From NCBI GenBank assembly GCA_964481705.1, contig CAYZUC010000034.1, forward strand, positions 1 to 27,928: DNA of 27,928 nt, read 5' to 3'. The first letter of the stretch is position 1. The number at the start of each line of letters is the position of its first letter. The translations under genes were made by a program, and so were the position numbers. Positions 1 to 8,382 of this stretch are shown here, piece by piece. The notes under the pieces are model-generated. The model did not search any database. It saw nothing but the letters and a program-made list of their open reading frames with translations, and was not told the origin of the DNA. This DNA is from CAYZUC01 sp964481705 (GTDB lineage Bacteria > Bacillota > Clostridia > Lachnospirales > Lachnospiraceae).

Positions 1-1500
1 TATCTTGTCATAACGAAGCTTGGTAATATCAAAATCATTACCATAGCCCTCAGAAAACCCACATCCAAATGCATTAATCATTGTCTTGATCTCTGCATTC
101 GCCAAAATCTTGTCAATGCTGGCCTTTTCTACGTTCAATATCTTGCCTCGAATTGGAAGGATTGCCTGAAACATTCTGTTTCTGGCTGTTTTTGCAGATC
201 CTCCTGCAGAATCTCCCTCGACAATAAATATCTCACATTTCTTCATATCACGACTCTCGCAATTTGCAAGCTTACCATTAGAATCAAAGGAATATTTCTG
301 TTTAGTCAACAGATTTGTCTTAGCCTTTTCTTCTGATTTTCTGATTTTTGCTGCTTTTTCTGCACAGCTTAAGACGGACTTTAATGTCTCCAGATTACGG
401 TCAAAATATCTCTGAATCTCATCTCCGGTAACCTTGGCTACTGCCTTGGAAGCATCCTGATTATCGAGTTTTGTCTTAGTCTGTCCTTCAAAGCGTGGGG
501 ATGGGTGCTTAATCGATACGACTGCTGTCATTCCGTTTCGAATATCAGCTCCATTGAAATTCACATCCTTCTCTTTCAATATGTTTAACTCTCTTGCATA
601 GGAATTCATTACTGTAGTAAACATGGTTTTGAAACCGGTAAGATGTGTTCCACCCTCCGCATTATATATATTGTTACAGAAACCAAGTACATTCTCATGA
701 AATTCATTTACATACTGGAACGCACAGTCAACCGTAATTCCTTCGCTCTCTCCATGGAAACAGATGACATCAGTCAGAACCTCTTTATTACTATTCATAT
801 CCTTCACAAAACCCTGAAGTCCTTCCGGTTCATGAAATATTTCAGAGTCAAACAGAGGACCACGCTTATCATCAAAGAAAATCGTAAGCTCCGGATTCAA
901 ATAGGCTGTTTCATGAAGTCTGCTTTTCACTTCATCAGATTTAAAACGAGTCTTTTCAAAAATTGTAGGGTCTGGCAGGAAATTAACCTTTGTACCAGTC
1001 TCCTTGCTCTTACCAATAATCGGAAGCAAGCCATTCTCCAGCTTAATGGTTGGCTTTCCCTTTTCATAACGGTCATGGTGAACCTGTCCTCCACGCCGAA
1101 TTTCAATATCCAAATAAGTAGACAATGCATTTACAACCGAGGAACCAACTCCATGAAGTCCACCGCTTGTCTTATAAACGGAATCATCAAACTTACCGCC
1201 TGCATGTAGTGTGGTGAAAACAAGTCTTTCCGCACTCATTCCCTTTTCATGCATCTCTACCGGAATTCCACGTCCGTTATCCGAAATAGTGGCAGAACCA
1301 TCTGCCTCCAGTGTTACATGAATCTCATTACAGAATCCCGCCAAATGTTCATCAACACTGTTATCAACAATCTCATATATTAAGTGATTCAATCCTTTTG
1401 TACTTACGCTGCCGATGTACATACCCGGTCTCTTGCGGACAGCCTCAAGACCTTCCAGAACGGTGATACTGCTGGCATCATATTTTGCTACTTTGGTCAT
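1..1500 (-). CDS. parE: DNA topoisomerase IV subunit B (ParE-like), partial at the window edge
   Basis: The frame starts at an ATG at 1500 and stays open for 500 codons to the window edge, so the C-terminus is missing. It is the ATPase subunit of a type IIA topoisomerase, which controls DNA supercoiling or decatenation with a breakage-reunion partner (ParC or GyrA) not in view. The N-terminal GHKL ATPase shows the catalytic Glu43 and Asn47 in YEIVDNSVDE and the glycine-rich SGGLHGVGSS loop. The TOPRIM motif EGDSAGG is at residues 428-434. GyrB and ParE are hard to separate by eye. ParE is favoured because recF, dnaA and gyrA are not beside it, but a second gyrB cannot be excluded. An AGGGGA ribosome binding site lies about 11 nt upstream of the start. 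Confidence 0.85.
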   Translation of the reverse strand, partial: MTKVAKYDASSITVLEGLEAVRKRPGMYIGSVSTKGLNHLIYEIVDNSVDEHLAGFCNEIHVTLEADGSATISDNGRGIPVEMHEKGMSAERLVFTTLHAGGKFDDSVYKTSGGLHGVGSSVVNALSTYLDIEIRRGGQVHHDRYEKGKPTIKLENGLLPIIGKSKETGTKVNFLPDPTIFEKTRFKSDEVKSRLHETAYLNPELTIFFDDKRGPLFDSEIFHEPEGLQGFVKDMNSNKEVLTDVICFHGESEGITVDCAFQYVNEFHENVLGFCNNIYNAEGGTHLTGFKTMFTTVMNSYARELNILKEKDVNFNGADIRNGMTAVVSIKHPSPRFEGQTKTKLDNQDASKAVAKVTGDEIQRYFDRNLETLKSVLSCAEKAAKIRKSEEKAKTNLLTKQKYSFDSNGKLANCESRDMKKCEIFIVEGDSAGGSAKTARNRMFQAILPIRGKILNVEKASIDKILANAEIKTMINAFGCGFSEGYGNDFDITKLRYDKI

Positions 1501-1545
1501 TGGAAGTAATTCCCCTTTCAATATCTTGCTAAAATACCAATATTT

Positions 1546-1554
1546 ATTATAGCA
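1546..1554 (-). promoter_or_regulatory. Extended -10 promoter of the parE-like gene
   Basis: On the minus strand the sequence reads TGCTATAAT, a full TATAAT with the TG extension, about 45 nt before the parE-like start codon. No good -35 box is seen 17 nt upstream; only a T-tract is there, which belongs to the recG terminator. Extended -10 elements can work without a -35 box. Confidence 0.5.
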
Positions 1555-1563
1555 CAGAAGAAT

Positions 1564-1604
1564 CAAAAAAAAAAGCAAAAAACACTAATTATAGTGTCCT
1601 TTGC
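1564..1604 (-). terminator. Rho-independent terminator after recG
   Basis: On the minus strand the stem ACACTA / TAGTGT with a TAAT loop, extended by GCAAA / TTTGC, is followed by about ten U residues (plus-strand A-run at 1565-1574). It lies 40 nt beyond the recG stop codon and closes the gls24-fakA-recG operon before the parE-like promoter. Confidence 0.85.
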
Positions 1605-1643
1605 CTTTAAAAACGCAACATAGTGCTGTGAACAAACGTTCCT

Positions 1644-3704
1644 TTACAGGTTGATCCTTTCCGAACTACGACTTTGATATCTCTTTAAATATTCCACCAA
1701 AATCTGATTATGATCCTTCTCCAGCATAAAATCATCCATAAGAACTTCCTCCGCATATTCACTTGCCAGCTTTAACAGTCCCGCATCTTGAAAGATATCT
1801 CCCACCTTAAAATCCAGCAGTCCACTCTGTCGATATCCAAGTAAATCTCCGGGACCTCTGAGTTTCATATCTTCTCTGGCAATTATGAAGCCATCATTAG
1901 AACGATTCAAAATATCCAATCGTTCTTTTGTCTCCTTTCGATCGTTACCACTTACAAAGATGCAATACGATTGATACTCTCCTCTTCCTACTCTTCCTCT
2001 CAGCTGGTGAAGCTGAGCCAATCCAAACCGCTCGGCGTTCTCTACCATCATGACCGTAGCATTCGGGACATTCACCCCAACCTCCACTACCGTAGTCGAT
2101 ACCAGTACATCGATAGTACCACGCGCAAAGCTTTCCATAATCTCATTCTTTTCTTTCGGCTTCATTTTTCCATGTAAATAAGCAATACGAACACTTTCCG
2201 GGAATTCACTCTTCAGCCTTTCCGAATACTCTAAAACATTCTCTGCTTCAATGGCTTCGCTTTCTTCCACCATAGGGCATATTATATAACACTGCCTCCC
2301 GGCGGATATTTCTTTTGTAATAAACCGATATGCCTTTTCATGATAATCAGCATTTACAACACAATTTTTTATCGGAAGCCGGTTGGCCGGCAATTCATCC
2401 ATAACCGATATATCAAGATCTCCATATAAAATAATCGCCAGTGTACGCGGAATAGGTGTTGCACTCATGACAAGAACATGTGGCGATTTGCCTTTGCTCG
2501 AAAGCGCCTCTCTCTGCCGTACGCCAAATCGATGTTGTTCATCTGTTACTACAAGACCCAGTGACTGAAATTCTACATTGTCCTGAATCAGTGCATGCGT
2601 TCCAATAACGATATTTGCCTCTCCTGATTGAATCAGTTCTTTGGCTTCCCTTTTCTCTTTTGCTGTCATAGAACCGGTAAGCAATACAGGACGTAATGGT
2701 ATTCCATTCTTATGGAACAAGGAAGTCATGGATTCCATATGCTGCATAGCAAGAACCTCAGTTGGCGCCATCAAAGCCCCTTGAAATCCATTACAGCACG
2801 TTTCAATCAGAGCCAGAATCGCAACAATAGTTTTACCAGAGCCAACATCTCCCTGGATGAGTCGGTTCATACAATGTTCTCCTGACAGATCCTGTCTGAT
2901 TTCTTCCCACGTTCTCTTCTGAGCTCCTGTTAATTCATACGGCAATGCTTCGATCAGCCTTTGCGTCTCTGCCACCTCAATCATGGGAAAACTGTTTGGC
3001 AGCTTACGGTTTTCTTCACGAAGTCGTCGAATCGTAAGGATAAAAAAGAAAAACTCATCAAATGCAATCCTTTGTCTGGCTGGATTTGCTTTCTCTAAGC
3101 TTTCCGGAAAATGGATACCCATTACAGCATCTTTCCATCCCATCAGGCCATTTTTCTCCAAAAATCCTCTGTCCAGATAGTCCTCCGGCATCTGTATAGA
3201 CTGAATCACCTTTGTTACTACTTTTGATATTCCCTTACTGGTAAGTCCTTTTGTTACAGGGTAGATAGGCTGACATTTCTCAATCCAATTTCCGTATTCC
3301 TCTGGAGAATAAAATTTCGGTTGTTCCAGGACAAAGTCAGAACCAAACGTTGATACCATTCCTCTGAAAATGTAATACTGAGACGGCTTGATTTGGTTTC
3401 TAAGAAACATCATGTGAAACCAGGTAAGTTTAATACCTTGGTTCAGACGATCTTTTCCCATCGCGATTAACACTTGCTTTTTTCCATAACCAGTACCCTT
3501 TAGACTGCCACAGATAGTCAGACCAACTGCGCAGATTTCTCCAAGCTCCAATTGATCTACTGTCACCGGGGGATGAAATATCTCATAGTTTCTTGGGTAA
3601 TAGCATAATAAATCCCATAAAGAATAGACACCCACCTTGTGAAACAAAGCGGCTGTCTTTTCTCCAACACCCTTAATGTCTTTAATATCCTGATCCAACA
3701 ACAT
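1644..3704 (-). CDS. recG: ATP-dependent DNA helicase RecG
   Basis: RecG is a superfamily 2 helicase that remodels stalled forks and Holliday-type branches. The protein is about 686 aa, the normal size. An N-terminal wedge/OB region precedes the helicase core, where Walker A GDVGSGKT lies near residues 285-292, the DEQH box near 388-391, then VMSATPIPRTL and the C-terminal helicase motifs QLRGRVGRG and LRGPGDLLG. A TTG at 3710 could start the frame, but the ATG at 3704 is preferred because an AGGG ribosome binding site lies about 7 nt before it. It follows fakA by about 30 nt, an arrangement known in Firmicutes, and the operon terminator follows directly. Synteny and motifs make the call secure. 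Confidence 0.97.
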   Translation of the reverse strand: MLLDQDIKDIKGVGEKTAALFHKVGVYSLWDLLCYYPRNYEIFHPPVTVDQLELGEICAVGLTICGSLKGTGYGKKQVLIAMGKDRLNQGIKLTWFHMMFLRNQIKPSQYYIFRGMVSTFGSDFVLEQPKFYSPEEYGNWIEKCQPIYPVTKGLTSKGISKVVTKVIQSIQMPEDYLDRGFLEKNGLMGWKDAVMGIHFPESLEKANPARQRIAFDEFFFFILTIRRLREENRKLPNSFPMIEVAETQRLIEALPYELTGAQKRTWEEIRQDLSGEHCMNRLIQGDVGSGKTIVAILALIETCCNGFQGALMAPTEVLAMQHMESMTSLFHKNGIPLRPVLLTGSMTAKEKREAKELIQSGEANIVIGTHALIQDNVEFQSLGLVVTDEQHRFGVRQREALSSKGKSPHVLVMSATPIPRTLAIILYGDLDISVMDELPANRLPIKNCVVNADYHEKAYRFITKEISAGRQCYIICPMVEESEAIEAENVLEYSERLKSEFPESVRIAYLHGKMKPKEKNEIMESFARGTIDVLVSTTVVEVGVNVPNATVMMVENAERFGLAQLHQLRGRVGRGEYQSYCIFVSGNDRKETKERLDILNRSNDGFIIAREDMKLRGPGDLLGYRQSGLLDFKVGDIFQDAGLLKLASEYAEEVLMDDFMLEKDHNQILVEYLKRYQSRSSERINL

Positions 3705-3735
3705 ACACAAACCCTCGTTTGTACAAGAAGCCGAT

Positions 3736-5454
3736 CTATTCTACCGAAATAATATAATAGTAAATCGGTTGTCCTCCGGAATGTACTTCAACGTCAATAT
3801 CGGAATACTGATTCTCAATCTCGGCTGCAAATTCCTCGGCAATCTCCTCGTCTACTTCACTACCATAATAAATACTAATCAATTCAGAGTCTTCATCCAC
3901 TAACTGCTCTATCATATCCTTCGCAGTCTCTTCTACCACCGTACCGACTGAAAGAATCTTTTTATCTCCGATTCCCATGATATTACCCTGTTTAATCTCT
4001 TTATCCTCAATCACAGTATCCCTGACAGCATATGTCACCTGACCTGTCTTTACCTTGGCAATCTCTCGAGTAAGCTCTGTTTCATTTTCCTCTGGAGAGC
4101 ATTCCGGCGCAAAAGATATTAAAGCTGTAATTCCCTGCGGTATGGTACTGGTCGGAATCACTACTACCTTCTTATCCTCTGTCAGTGCCTGTGCCTGATT
4201 TGCTGCCAAAATAATATTCTTGTTGTTTGGAAGAATATACACCGTTTTTGCATTAACCTTTGCAATTGCATTCAACATATCTTCCGTGCTGGGATTCATC
4301 GTCTGACCACCCTCAATGATCACATCAACACCAAGTCCCGTGAAAATCTCGCTCAGTCCTTCCCCTGCTGATACTGAAATAAATCCATACTCTTTTGGTG
4401 GTTCCACATAACTCGATTTTTCTTCCGTTGACTCTGCGTCCTCTGATAAAGCCTCATTTCCTGTTGCCTTGGCTTCTGCTGTCTGAGCATTCTTTTTCTC
4501 TAAATCCATAGCAATGCGCTCATTGTGCTCTTCACGCATATTGTCAATCTTCATTCTTGAGAGCTGTCCAAATTTTAACGCTTTCTGAATGGCAAGACCC
4601 GGATCGTTTGTATGCACATGTACCTTAACCACATCATCATCAGCGACACATACGATAGAATCACCAATAGATTCCAAATAGCTCTTGAAATCAAGTTCAT
4701 TCTTTGCATTAAACACTTTATCCAATAATATGATAAATTCCGTACAATAACCAAACTTAATATCTGCTGTGTCAATGTTCTGTCGATCAACATTACCTGT
4801 TGTAACAGGATTTTCTGCAAATTCGAGCTTGATCTCTTTTCCAAGCAGTGCATCTACTGCACCTTTCAATACCTCTACCAGTCCTTGTCCACCAGAGTCC
4901 ACTACTCCAGCCTGCTTTAACACCGGAAGCATCTCCGGAGTCTGACTCAGAACATATTCAGCATGGGCGATTACTTCGGCTGTAAACTGCTCCATATCGG
5001 TTACTTTGTCACTGATTTCAGATGCCTTTTCAGCAGCGCCTCTTGCTACGGTAAGAATTGTTCCCTCTTTTGGCTTCATTACTGCTTTATATGCAGTCTC
5101 AACTGCCTTGTTAAACGCAATCGCAAGTACCTCAGTATTAATCTCTTCGTATTCACTAATGACTTTTGTAAAACCTCTCAACAGCTGAGACAGGATAACT
5201 CCCGAATTACCACGCGCACCTCTCAGCGATCCCGACGAGATTGCCTTTGATAAGTTTACCATATTGATATCTGCCAAATTAGAAACTTCCTTGGCTGCTG
5301 ACATTATCGTCAGCGTCATATTTGTACCGGTATCTCCATCCGGAACTGGAAAAACATTCAGCTCATTGATCCATTCTTTCTTTGCTTGTAAGTTATTTGC
5401 ACCGGCTAAAAACATCTTTGCAATTAGTTCCGCGGTGAGTGATTGAATAGCCAC
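3736..5454 (-). CDS. fakA: Fatty acid kinase catalytic subunit FakA (YloV, DAK2/DhaL family)
   Basis: FakA phosphorylates FakB-bound exogenous fatty acids to acyl-phosphates for phospholipid synthesis in Firmicutes. The 572-aa length fits the YloV family. The N-terminal DhaL-type kinase domain (about residues 1-200) shows the nucleotide/metal motif PVPDGDTGTN at 36-45 and GARGNSG at 79-85. A middle domain is followed by an acidic, low-complexity linker (about 310-345) and a C-terminal EDD-like domain starting near EYGFISVSAGEG. The start is a GTG at 5454 with a strong AGGAGG site about 9 nt upstream. It sits 27 nt after the gls24-like gene and before recG. No FakB (DegV) partner gene is in the window. 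Confidence 0.93.
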   Translation of the reverse strand: MAIQSLTAELIAKMFLAGANNLQAKKEWINELNVFPVPDGDTGTNMTLTIMSAAKEVSNLADINMVNLSKAISSGSLRGARGNSGVILSQLLRGFTKVISEYEEINTEVLAIAFNKAVETAYKAVMKPKEGTILTVARGAAEKASEISDKVTDMEQFTAEVIAHAEYVLSQTPEMLPVLKQAGVVDSGGQGLVEVLKGAVDALLGKEIKLEFAENPVTTGNVDRQNIDTADIKFGYCTEFIILLDKVFNAKNELDFKSYLESIGDSIVCVADDDVVKVHVHTNDPGLAIQKALKFGQLSRMKIDNMREEHNERIAMDLEKKNAQTAEAKATGNEALSEDAESTEEKSSYVEPPKEYGFISVSAGEGLSEIFTGLGVDVIIEGGQTMNPSTEDMLNAIAKVNAKTVYILPNNKNIILAANQAQALTEDKKVVVIPTSTIPQGITALISFAPECSPEENETELTREIAKVKTGQVTYAVRDTVIEDKEIKQGNIMGIGDKKILSVGTVVEETAKDMIEQLVDEDSELISIYYGSEVDEEIAEEFAAEIENQYSDIDVEVHSGGQPIYYYIISVE

Positions 5455-5481
5455 TTTAAAAATCCTCCTTTATGTCACGTA

Positions 5482-5838
5482 TTAATCAATAACACGCACA
5501 CCTTCTACATAGATGTTCATTTTTTCAATTTCAAGTCCGGTAAATTCTTCGACTTTATATTTAACATTACTCATAAGATTATCTGCAACAGCGAGAATAC
5601 TTACTCCGTAAGCAACAATTACATGAAAATCAAGTCTCAGCTTATTGTCTACTACCGTAACATTAATACCACGCGTAATGCTCTCTTTCTTTAATAGCTT
5701 TACCAGACCATCTTTCATACTAACTGCAGCCATACCCACAATACCAAAGCATTCCATAGCTTCTGATCCGGCGTACTGAGCAATCACTTCGGGATCTACA
5801 ATGATATTTCCCATGCTGGTACTCATATGTCCTTTCAT
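5482..5838 (-). CDS. Asp23/Gls24 family protein (YloU-like)
   Basis: This 118-aa protein matches the alkaline-shock Asp23/Gls24 family: an N-terminal GNIIVDPEVIAQYAG segment, a central FGIVGMAAVSMKDG segment, then the VVDNKLRLDFHVIVAYGV strand region and a C-terminal VYVEGV-like ending (here IYVEGVRVID). The biochemical role of the family is not settled; members associate with envelope stress. The start at 5838 has GGAGG about 7 nt upstream. The gene leads the fakA-recG operon and is divergent from rpmB, as yloU is in Bacillus. A possible -10 box (TATAAT on minus, 5883-5888) lies about 45 nt upstream, without a convincing -35 box. Confidence 0.9.
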   Translation of the reverse strand: MKGHMSTSMGNIIVDPEVIAQYAGSEAMECFGIVGMAAVSMKDGLVKLLKKESITRGINVTVVDNKLRLDFHVIVAYGVSILAVADNLMSNVKYKVEEFTGLEIEKMNIYVEGVRVID

Positions 5839-5933
5839 ATCGTTACCTCCGTTCCTATTTACAATTCACACAATTAATAAACATTATAACTGTTTTACCA
5901 CAGAAATGGAATATAAAATTATAAATTTAATGC

Positions 5934-5962
5934 TTGCTTTTTTTTTTCTTATCTGATAGAAT
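5934..5962 (+). promoter_or_regulatory. Sigma-A-type promoter of rpmB
   Basis: TTGCTT (5934-5939) and TAGAAT (5957-5962) are separated by 17 nt. The start point would lie near 5969, about 50 nt before rpmB. A T-tract fills the spacer. Confidence 0.65.
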
Positions 5963-6020
5963 ACATATGTTGCGAGCTTGAAAAGGCAGGCATATTATGA
6001 TTTTAAGGAGGTGCAATGTC

Positions 6021-6206
6021 ATGGCTAAATGTAGTATTTGTGGCAAGAGCGTTCATTTTGGTAATAACGTGAGCCATTCCCATAGAAGATCCAATCGAAT
6101 CTGGAAATCAAATATTAAAAGAGTTAAATGTAAAGTAAATGGTGCTCCAAAAAGAATTTATGTATGCGCTAGCTGCTTACGCTCAGGAAAAGTTGAGAGA
6201 GCTTAG
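6021..6206 (+). CDS. rpmB: 50S ribosomal protein L28
   Basis: The 61-aa product begins MAKCSICGKSVHFGNNVSHS, a typical L28 start, and contains the SNRIWKSNIK segment and a C-terminal VCASCLRSGKV. Cys4, Cys7 and the CASC pair form a zinc-binding C+ version of the protein. An in-frame upstream ATG at 5997 is rejected because AAGGAGG sits at 6005-6011, just before the ATG at 6021. The gene is monocistronic: a sigma-A promoter lies upstream and a strong hairpin terminator downstream. The divergent gls24-fakA-recG neighbours repeat the Bacillus rpmB-yloU-yloV order. Confidence 0.97.
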   Translation: MAKCSICGKSVHFGNNVSHSHRRSNRIWKSNIKRVKCKVNGAPKRIYVCASCLRSGKVERA

Positions 6207-6226
6207 TATTGATACTTATGAAATGT

Positions 6227-6257
6227 AAAGAGGACTGAAATTCAGTCCTCTTTTTTG
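6227..6257 (+). terminator. Terminator of rpmB, possibly bidirectional
   Basis: A 12-bp stem (AAAGAGGACTGA / TCAGTCCTCTTT) with a 3-nt loop is followed by a T-tract on plus. It lies 20 nt after the rpmB stop. The minus-strand J-domain-like gene ends at 6285, so the same hairpin may stop transcription from both sides, although the minus-strand U-tract is weak. Confidence 0.88.
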
Positions 6258-6284
6258 TCATCCTTTTTTCTGTTCTCCGCTACT

Positions 6285-6752
6285 CTATTCAAGATACATT
6301 CTGAGACTGTCATATTCACGATTAATGGTCAGAATCGTATCACGATCCCCCAATGGATTGTCCGGATGAAAAATTTTAACCAGATCTTTGTATCTCTTCT
6401 TCAAATCCTTTGCACTATTGATTCCTCGGAAAAACAAGAGATTATTACCGCTTGTCCCATACTGGCATGTAGTATTTCTGCATCTAAGCTTTTCCTTTTC
6501 AATCAAAAGTCTTCTTTTTTCCAGTTCAATTTCTTCCTTATCTCCCTGTAAAGAACGAAAGCCACTTTCAAGTACCTTCCATTTTCTTTCAAAAAGCTTC
6601 TTTTCCTGTTCGAGACTTCTCTTCTCATACTCCAATTTTCGCATCTGATCTTTTAGATCTTGTTTTCCGGTCTCTAATCTGACATTTTCTTGAAACAGCC
6701 ACAATTTCACTTCTGCAAGCTCTTCTGCGTTTGCATTTTCAAAATTTCGCAT
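6285..6752 (-). CDS. Coiled-coil protein with C-terminal J-domain-like segment
   Basis: The 155-aa protein has a long charged heptad-like region (about residues 8-90, rich in E, K, L and Q) that should form a coiled coil. A two-cysteine stretch (CRNTTC, 91-96) follows. Residues 104-155 resemble a J domain: a short first helix, the basic segment DLKKRYKDLVKIF, the HPD tripeptide at 129-131 and a helix ending EYDSLRMYLE. J domains stimulate the ATPase of DnaK-type Hsp70. Here the domain is at the C-terminus and short, with no Gly/Phe or zinc-finger regions, so it is not DnaJ itself. A GAGGT site precedes the start. It is 10 nt downstream of the small membrane protein gene. Its client is unknown. 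Confidence 0.75.
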   Translation of the reverse strand: MRNFENANAEELAEVKLWLFQENVRLETGKQDLKDQMRKLEYEKRSLEQEKKLFERKWKVLESGFRSLQGDKEEIELEKRRLLIEKEKLRCRNTTCQYGTSGNNLLFFRGINSAKDLKKRYKDLVKIFHPDNPLGDRDTILTINREYDSLRMYLE

Positions 6753-6762
6753 TCTCGTAACC

Positions 6763-6909
6763 TCACTTTTGACAATAAAGCCGATAGCCCAATACCAATA
6801 AAATACTCATTATAATGACACCCAGAAAAATATTGGATATAAACATCATCATTAACATCCCGGTAGCAAAGCTGATCAGGAAGAATCCTAATTGACGACG
6901 AAATCTCAT
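6763..6909 (-). CDS. Small hydrophobic membrane protein, unknown function
   Basis: A 48-aa product starting MRFRRQLG is preferred, because AGAGGAGA lies about 6 nt before the ATG at 6909. A longer 63-aa reading from 6954 has no ribosome binding site. After a short basic N-terminus, about 35 residues are strongly hydrophobic with a glycine break, consistent with two short membrane helices or one long one; the C-terminus is YRLYCQK. The gene is 10 nt upstream of the coiled-coil J-domain-like gene, so the two are probably cotranscribed and may work together at the membrane. I do not recognise the family. Confidence 0.6.
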   Translation of the reverse strand: MRFRRQLGFFLISFATGMLMMMFISNIFLGVIIMSILLVLGYRLYCQK

Positions 6910-6998
6910 GGCCGATCTCCTCTTCCGACTCAGTAACAATCGATTATGCCTCATAAGATATTCTATGTGAACCTTTCGGATTTGTTTCCTAAAATCAG

Positions 6999-7030
6999 AA
7001 AAGACAGCACCAAATCATGCTGTCTTTTTT
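6999..7030 (-). terminator. Terminator of the gerW operon
   Basis: An 11-bp stem (AAAAGACAGCA / TGCTGTCTTTT) with an 8-nt loop lies directly after the gerW stop at 7032. On minus it is followed by a moderate U-rich stretch. The plus strand also carries a T-run, so it could act in both directions. Confidence 0.8.
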
Positions 7031-7031
7031 G

Positions 7032-7427
7032 TTACTCTTTGTCTTCCGGAAAAGCAATCGTTACAGCATCCTCATCCGTTACCTTTTCCTCTTCCTTCGG
7101 TGTACCAAATTTCTGAATCACGTCCGGAACCATATCCAGAATTTTTGTTAATCCATCCTGATTCTTTACATTAACAAGCTTTGTATGTCCATTTTGAATA
7201 ACCAATACGGCATTCGGTGACATCTTTCCTCCAAATCCACCGCATCCATTATTCTTCTTATCTCCAGAAGCAGCTCCTGCTCCAACTCCAAATGTAACAT
7301 CAACAAGGGGAAGGATAATGGTATCTCCGACCTTAGTCGCCTCTCCTACTACAGTCTTCGTACTCATAAAGGATTCCATACCCTTCATTAACGCCTCTAC
7401 AACACCGCCAAAATTATTATCTGTCAT
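7032..7427 (-). CDS. gerW: Spore germination protein GerW (YtfJ family)
   Basis: The 131-aa product matches the GerW/YtfJ family: an N-terminal helix with EALMKGMESFM, the segment VGDTIILPLVDVTFGVGAGA, a glycine/cysteine patch (NNGCGGFGG) and the strand region AVLVIQNGHTKLV. In Bacillus subtilis GerW is a forespore-made protein needed for proper germination. The ATG at 7427 is preferred over the one at 7433, because AAGGAAG is about 6 nt before it and too close to the earlier ATG. The start overlaps the 3' end of the DUF2953 gene by 11 nt, so translation is probably coupled. The pair reproduces Bacillus ytfI-ytfJ. Confidence 0.92.
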   Translation of the reverse strand: MTDNNFGGVVEALMKGMESFMSTKTVVGEATKVGDTIILPLVDVTFGVGAGAASGDKKNNGCGGFGGKMSPNAVLVIQNGHTKLVNVKNQDGLTKILDMVPDVIQKFGTPKEEEKVTDEDAVTIAFPEDKE

Positions 7428-8376
7428 CCTCATCTTCCTTTCTCAATACACTCATCATTCTTCTCAAATCTTTATCGAAGAAAAGAATCCATCCAATTCG
7501 TAAAAGGACATTCGTGTATACACGTCCTTTCATTAGGAATCTTCCCTCAAAAACTGCTCTTTCGAAATCAGGCGTAACAGAAACGTTACCTCTAAATTTC
7601 GGATAGAACATACTGAATACTCCAATTAATTCACCGGTGGAAGCCGGGTCACCTGTCCCAAAATGAATATCTGCTGAAAACTTTCTTGGTCTGATATGTC
7701 GAAATAGTCGAGCTATTTGCTTTCCACAAAGCGAATACGAATTCTTGGCATAGTCGCTTGAAAATATCTCATAATACCTATTGATATCATTTCTAATCTT
7801 ATTTATTTTATCACAGATATTTGTAATTGTGTAGCGAATATTTTTGAAACCATTTATCACATTATGAATAAATAATTTTATTCTCTCCCATTTGCCTTCT
7901 TGTGTTTTTTCCTCAGCTATACCATCCGTTTGTGATTCCTTTTTTGGGAACTCCTGTTTCCCATCACCGCGTTCCTCATTACCATCATTCTCTGCTTTGC
8001 TGATGTTTTCTACACGATGATCAATATCGTTGTCCTCCGGTTTTTCTTCAAAATTATTTATTTGATCCGAGGATTCCCGTATTTTTCTCTTTTTGTGTAT
8101 GGTATTGTTCTTTCTCACATTTCCGGGCTTTCGTCGAATGCCAAATATCCGCATCTGGAAATCAGTCTCTCCTTCTTTATAACAGAACGTTACACTGATA
8201 ATATGAAGCAGCCACGTGACGTTTGCCTTTACCTGTAGATTTTCATAGGTCTCTCCCTCTGCCCGGTAGCGAACCGGCACAAACAGAACCAGAAGAATAA
8301 GCAGTAAAAACACACCCAGTATACATAGAAGAACAATTCCGACTATTTTTAATATCAGTAATAATACGTGAAGCAT
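7417..8376 (-). CDS. DUF2953 membrane protein (YtfI-like)
   Basis: The 319-aa protein starts with one strong membrane helix (about residues 5-29) followed by FVPVRYRAEGE, typical of DUF2953. Residues about 85-160 are a highly charged, low-complexity stretch rich in E, K, N and D, probably a disordered linker. The conserved C-terminal part contains FSADIHFGTGDPASTGELIGV and the segment VSVTPDFERAVFEGRF. The molecular function is unknown; the link to sporulation comes from its constant neighbour gerW/ytfJ, which it overlaps here. GAGGAAGGA precedes the start by about 8 nt, and the 106-aa upstream gene ends only 6 nt before it. Confidence 0.85.
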   Translation of the reverse strand: MLHVLLLILKIVGIVLLCILGVFLLLILLVLFVPVRYRAEGETYENLQVKANVTWLLHIISVTFCYKEGETDFQMRIFGIRRKPGNVRKNNTIHKKRKIRESSDQINNFEEKPEDNDIDHRVENISKAENDGNEERGDGKQEFPKKESQTDGIAEEKTQEGKWERIKLFIHNVINGFKNIRYTITNICDKINKIRNDINRYYEIFSSDYAKNSYSLCGKQIARLFRHIRPRKFSADIHFGTGDPASTGELIGVFSMFYPKFRGNVSVTPDFERAVFEGRFLMKGRVYTNVLLRIGWILFFDKDLRRMMSVLRKEDEDDR

Positions 8377-8382
8377 ATAATC

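Noticed and set aside
643..1209. Plus-strand open frame of 188 codons
   Set aside because: It runs antisense through the parE-like ATPase domain, whose motifs are clear on minus; no ribosome binding site and odd composition.
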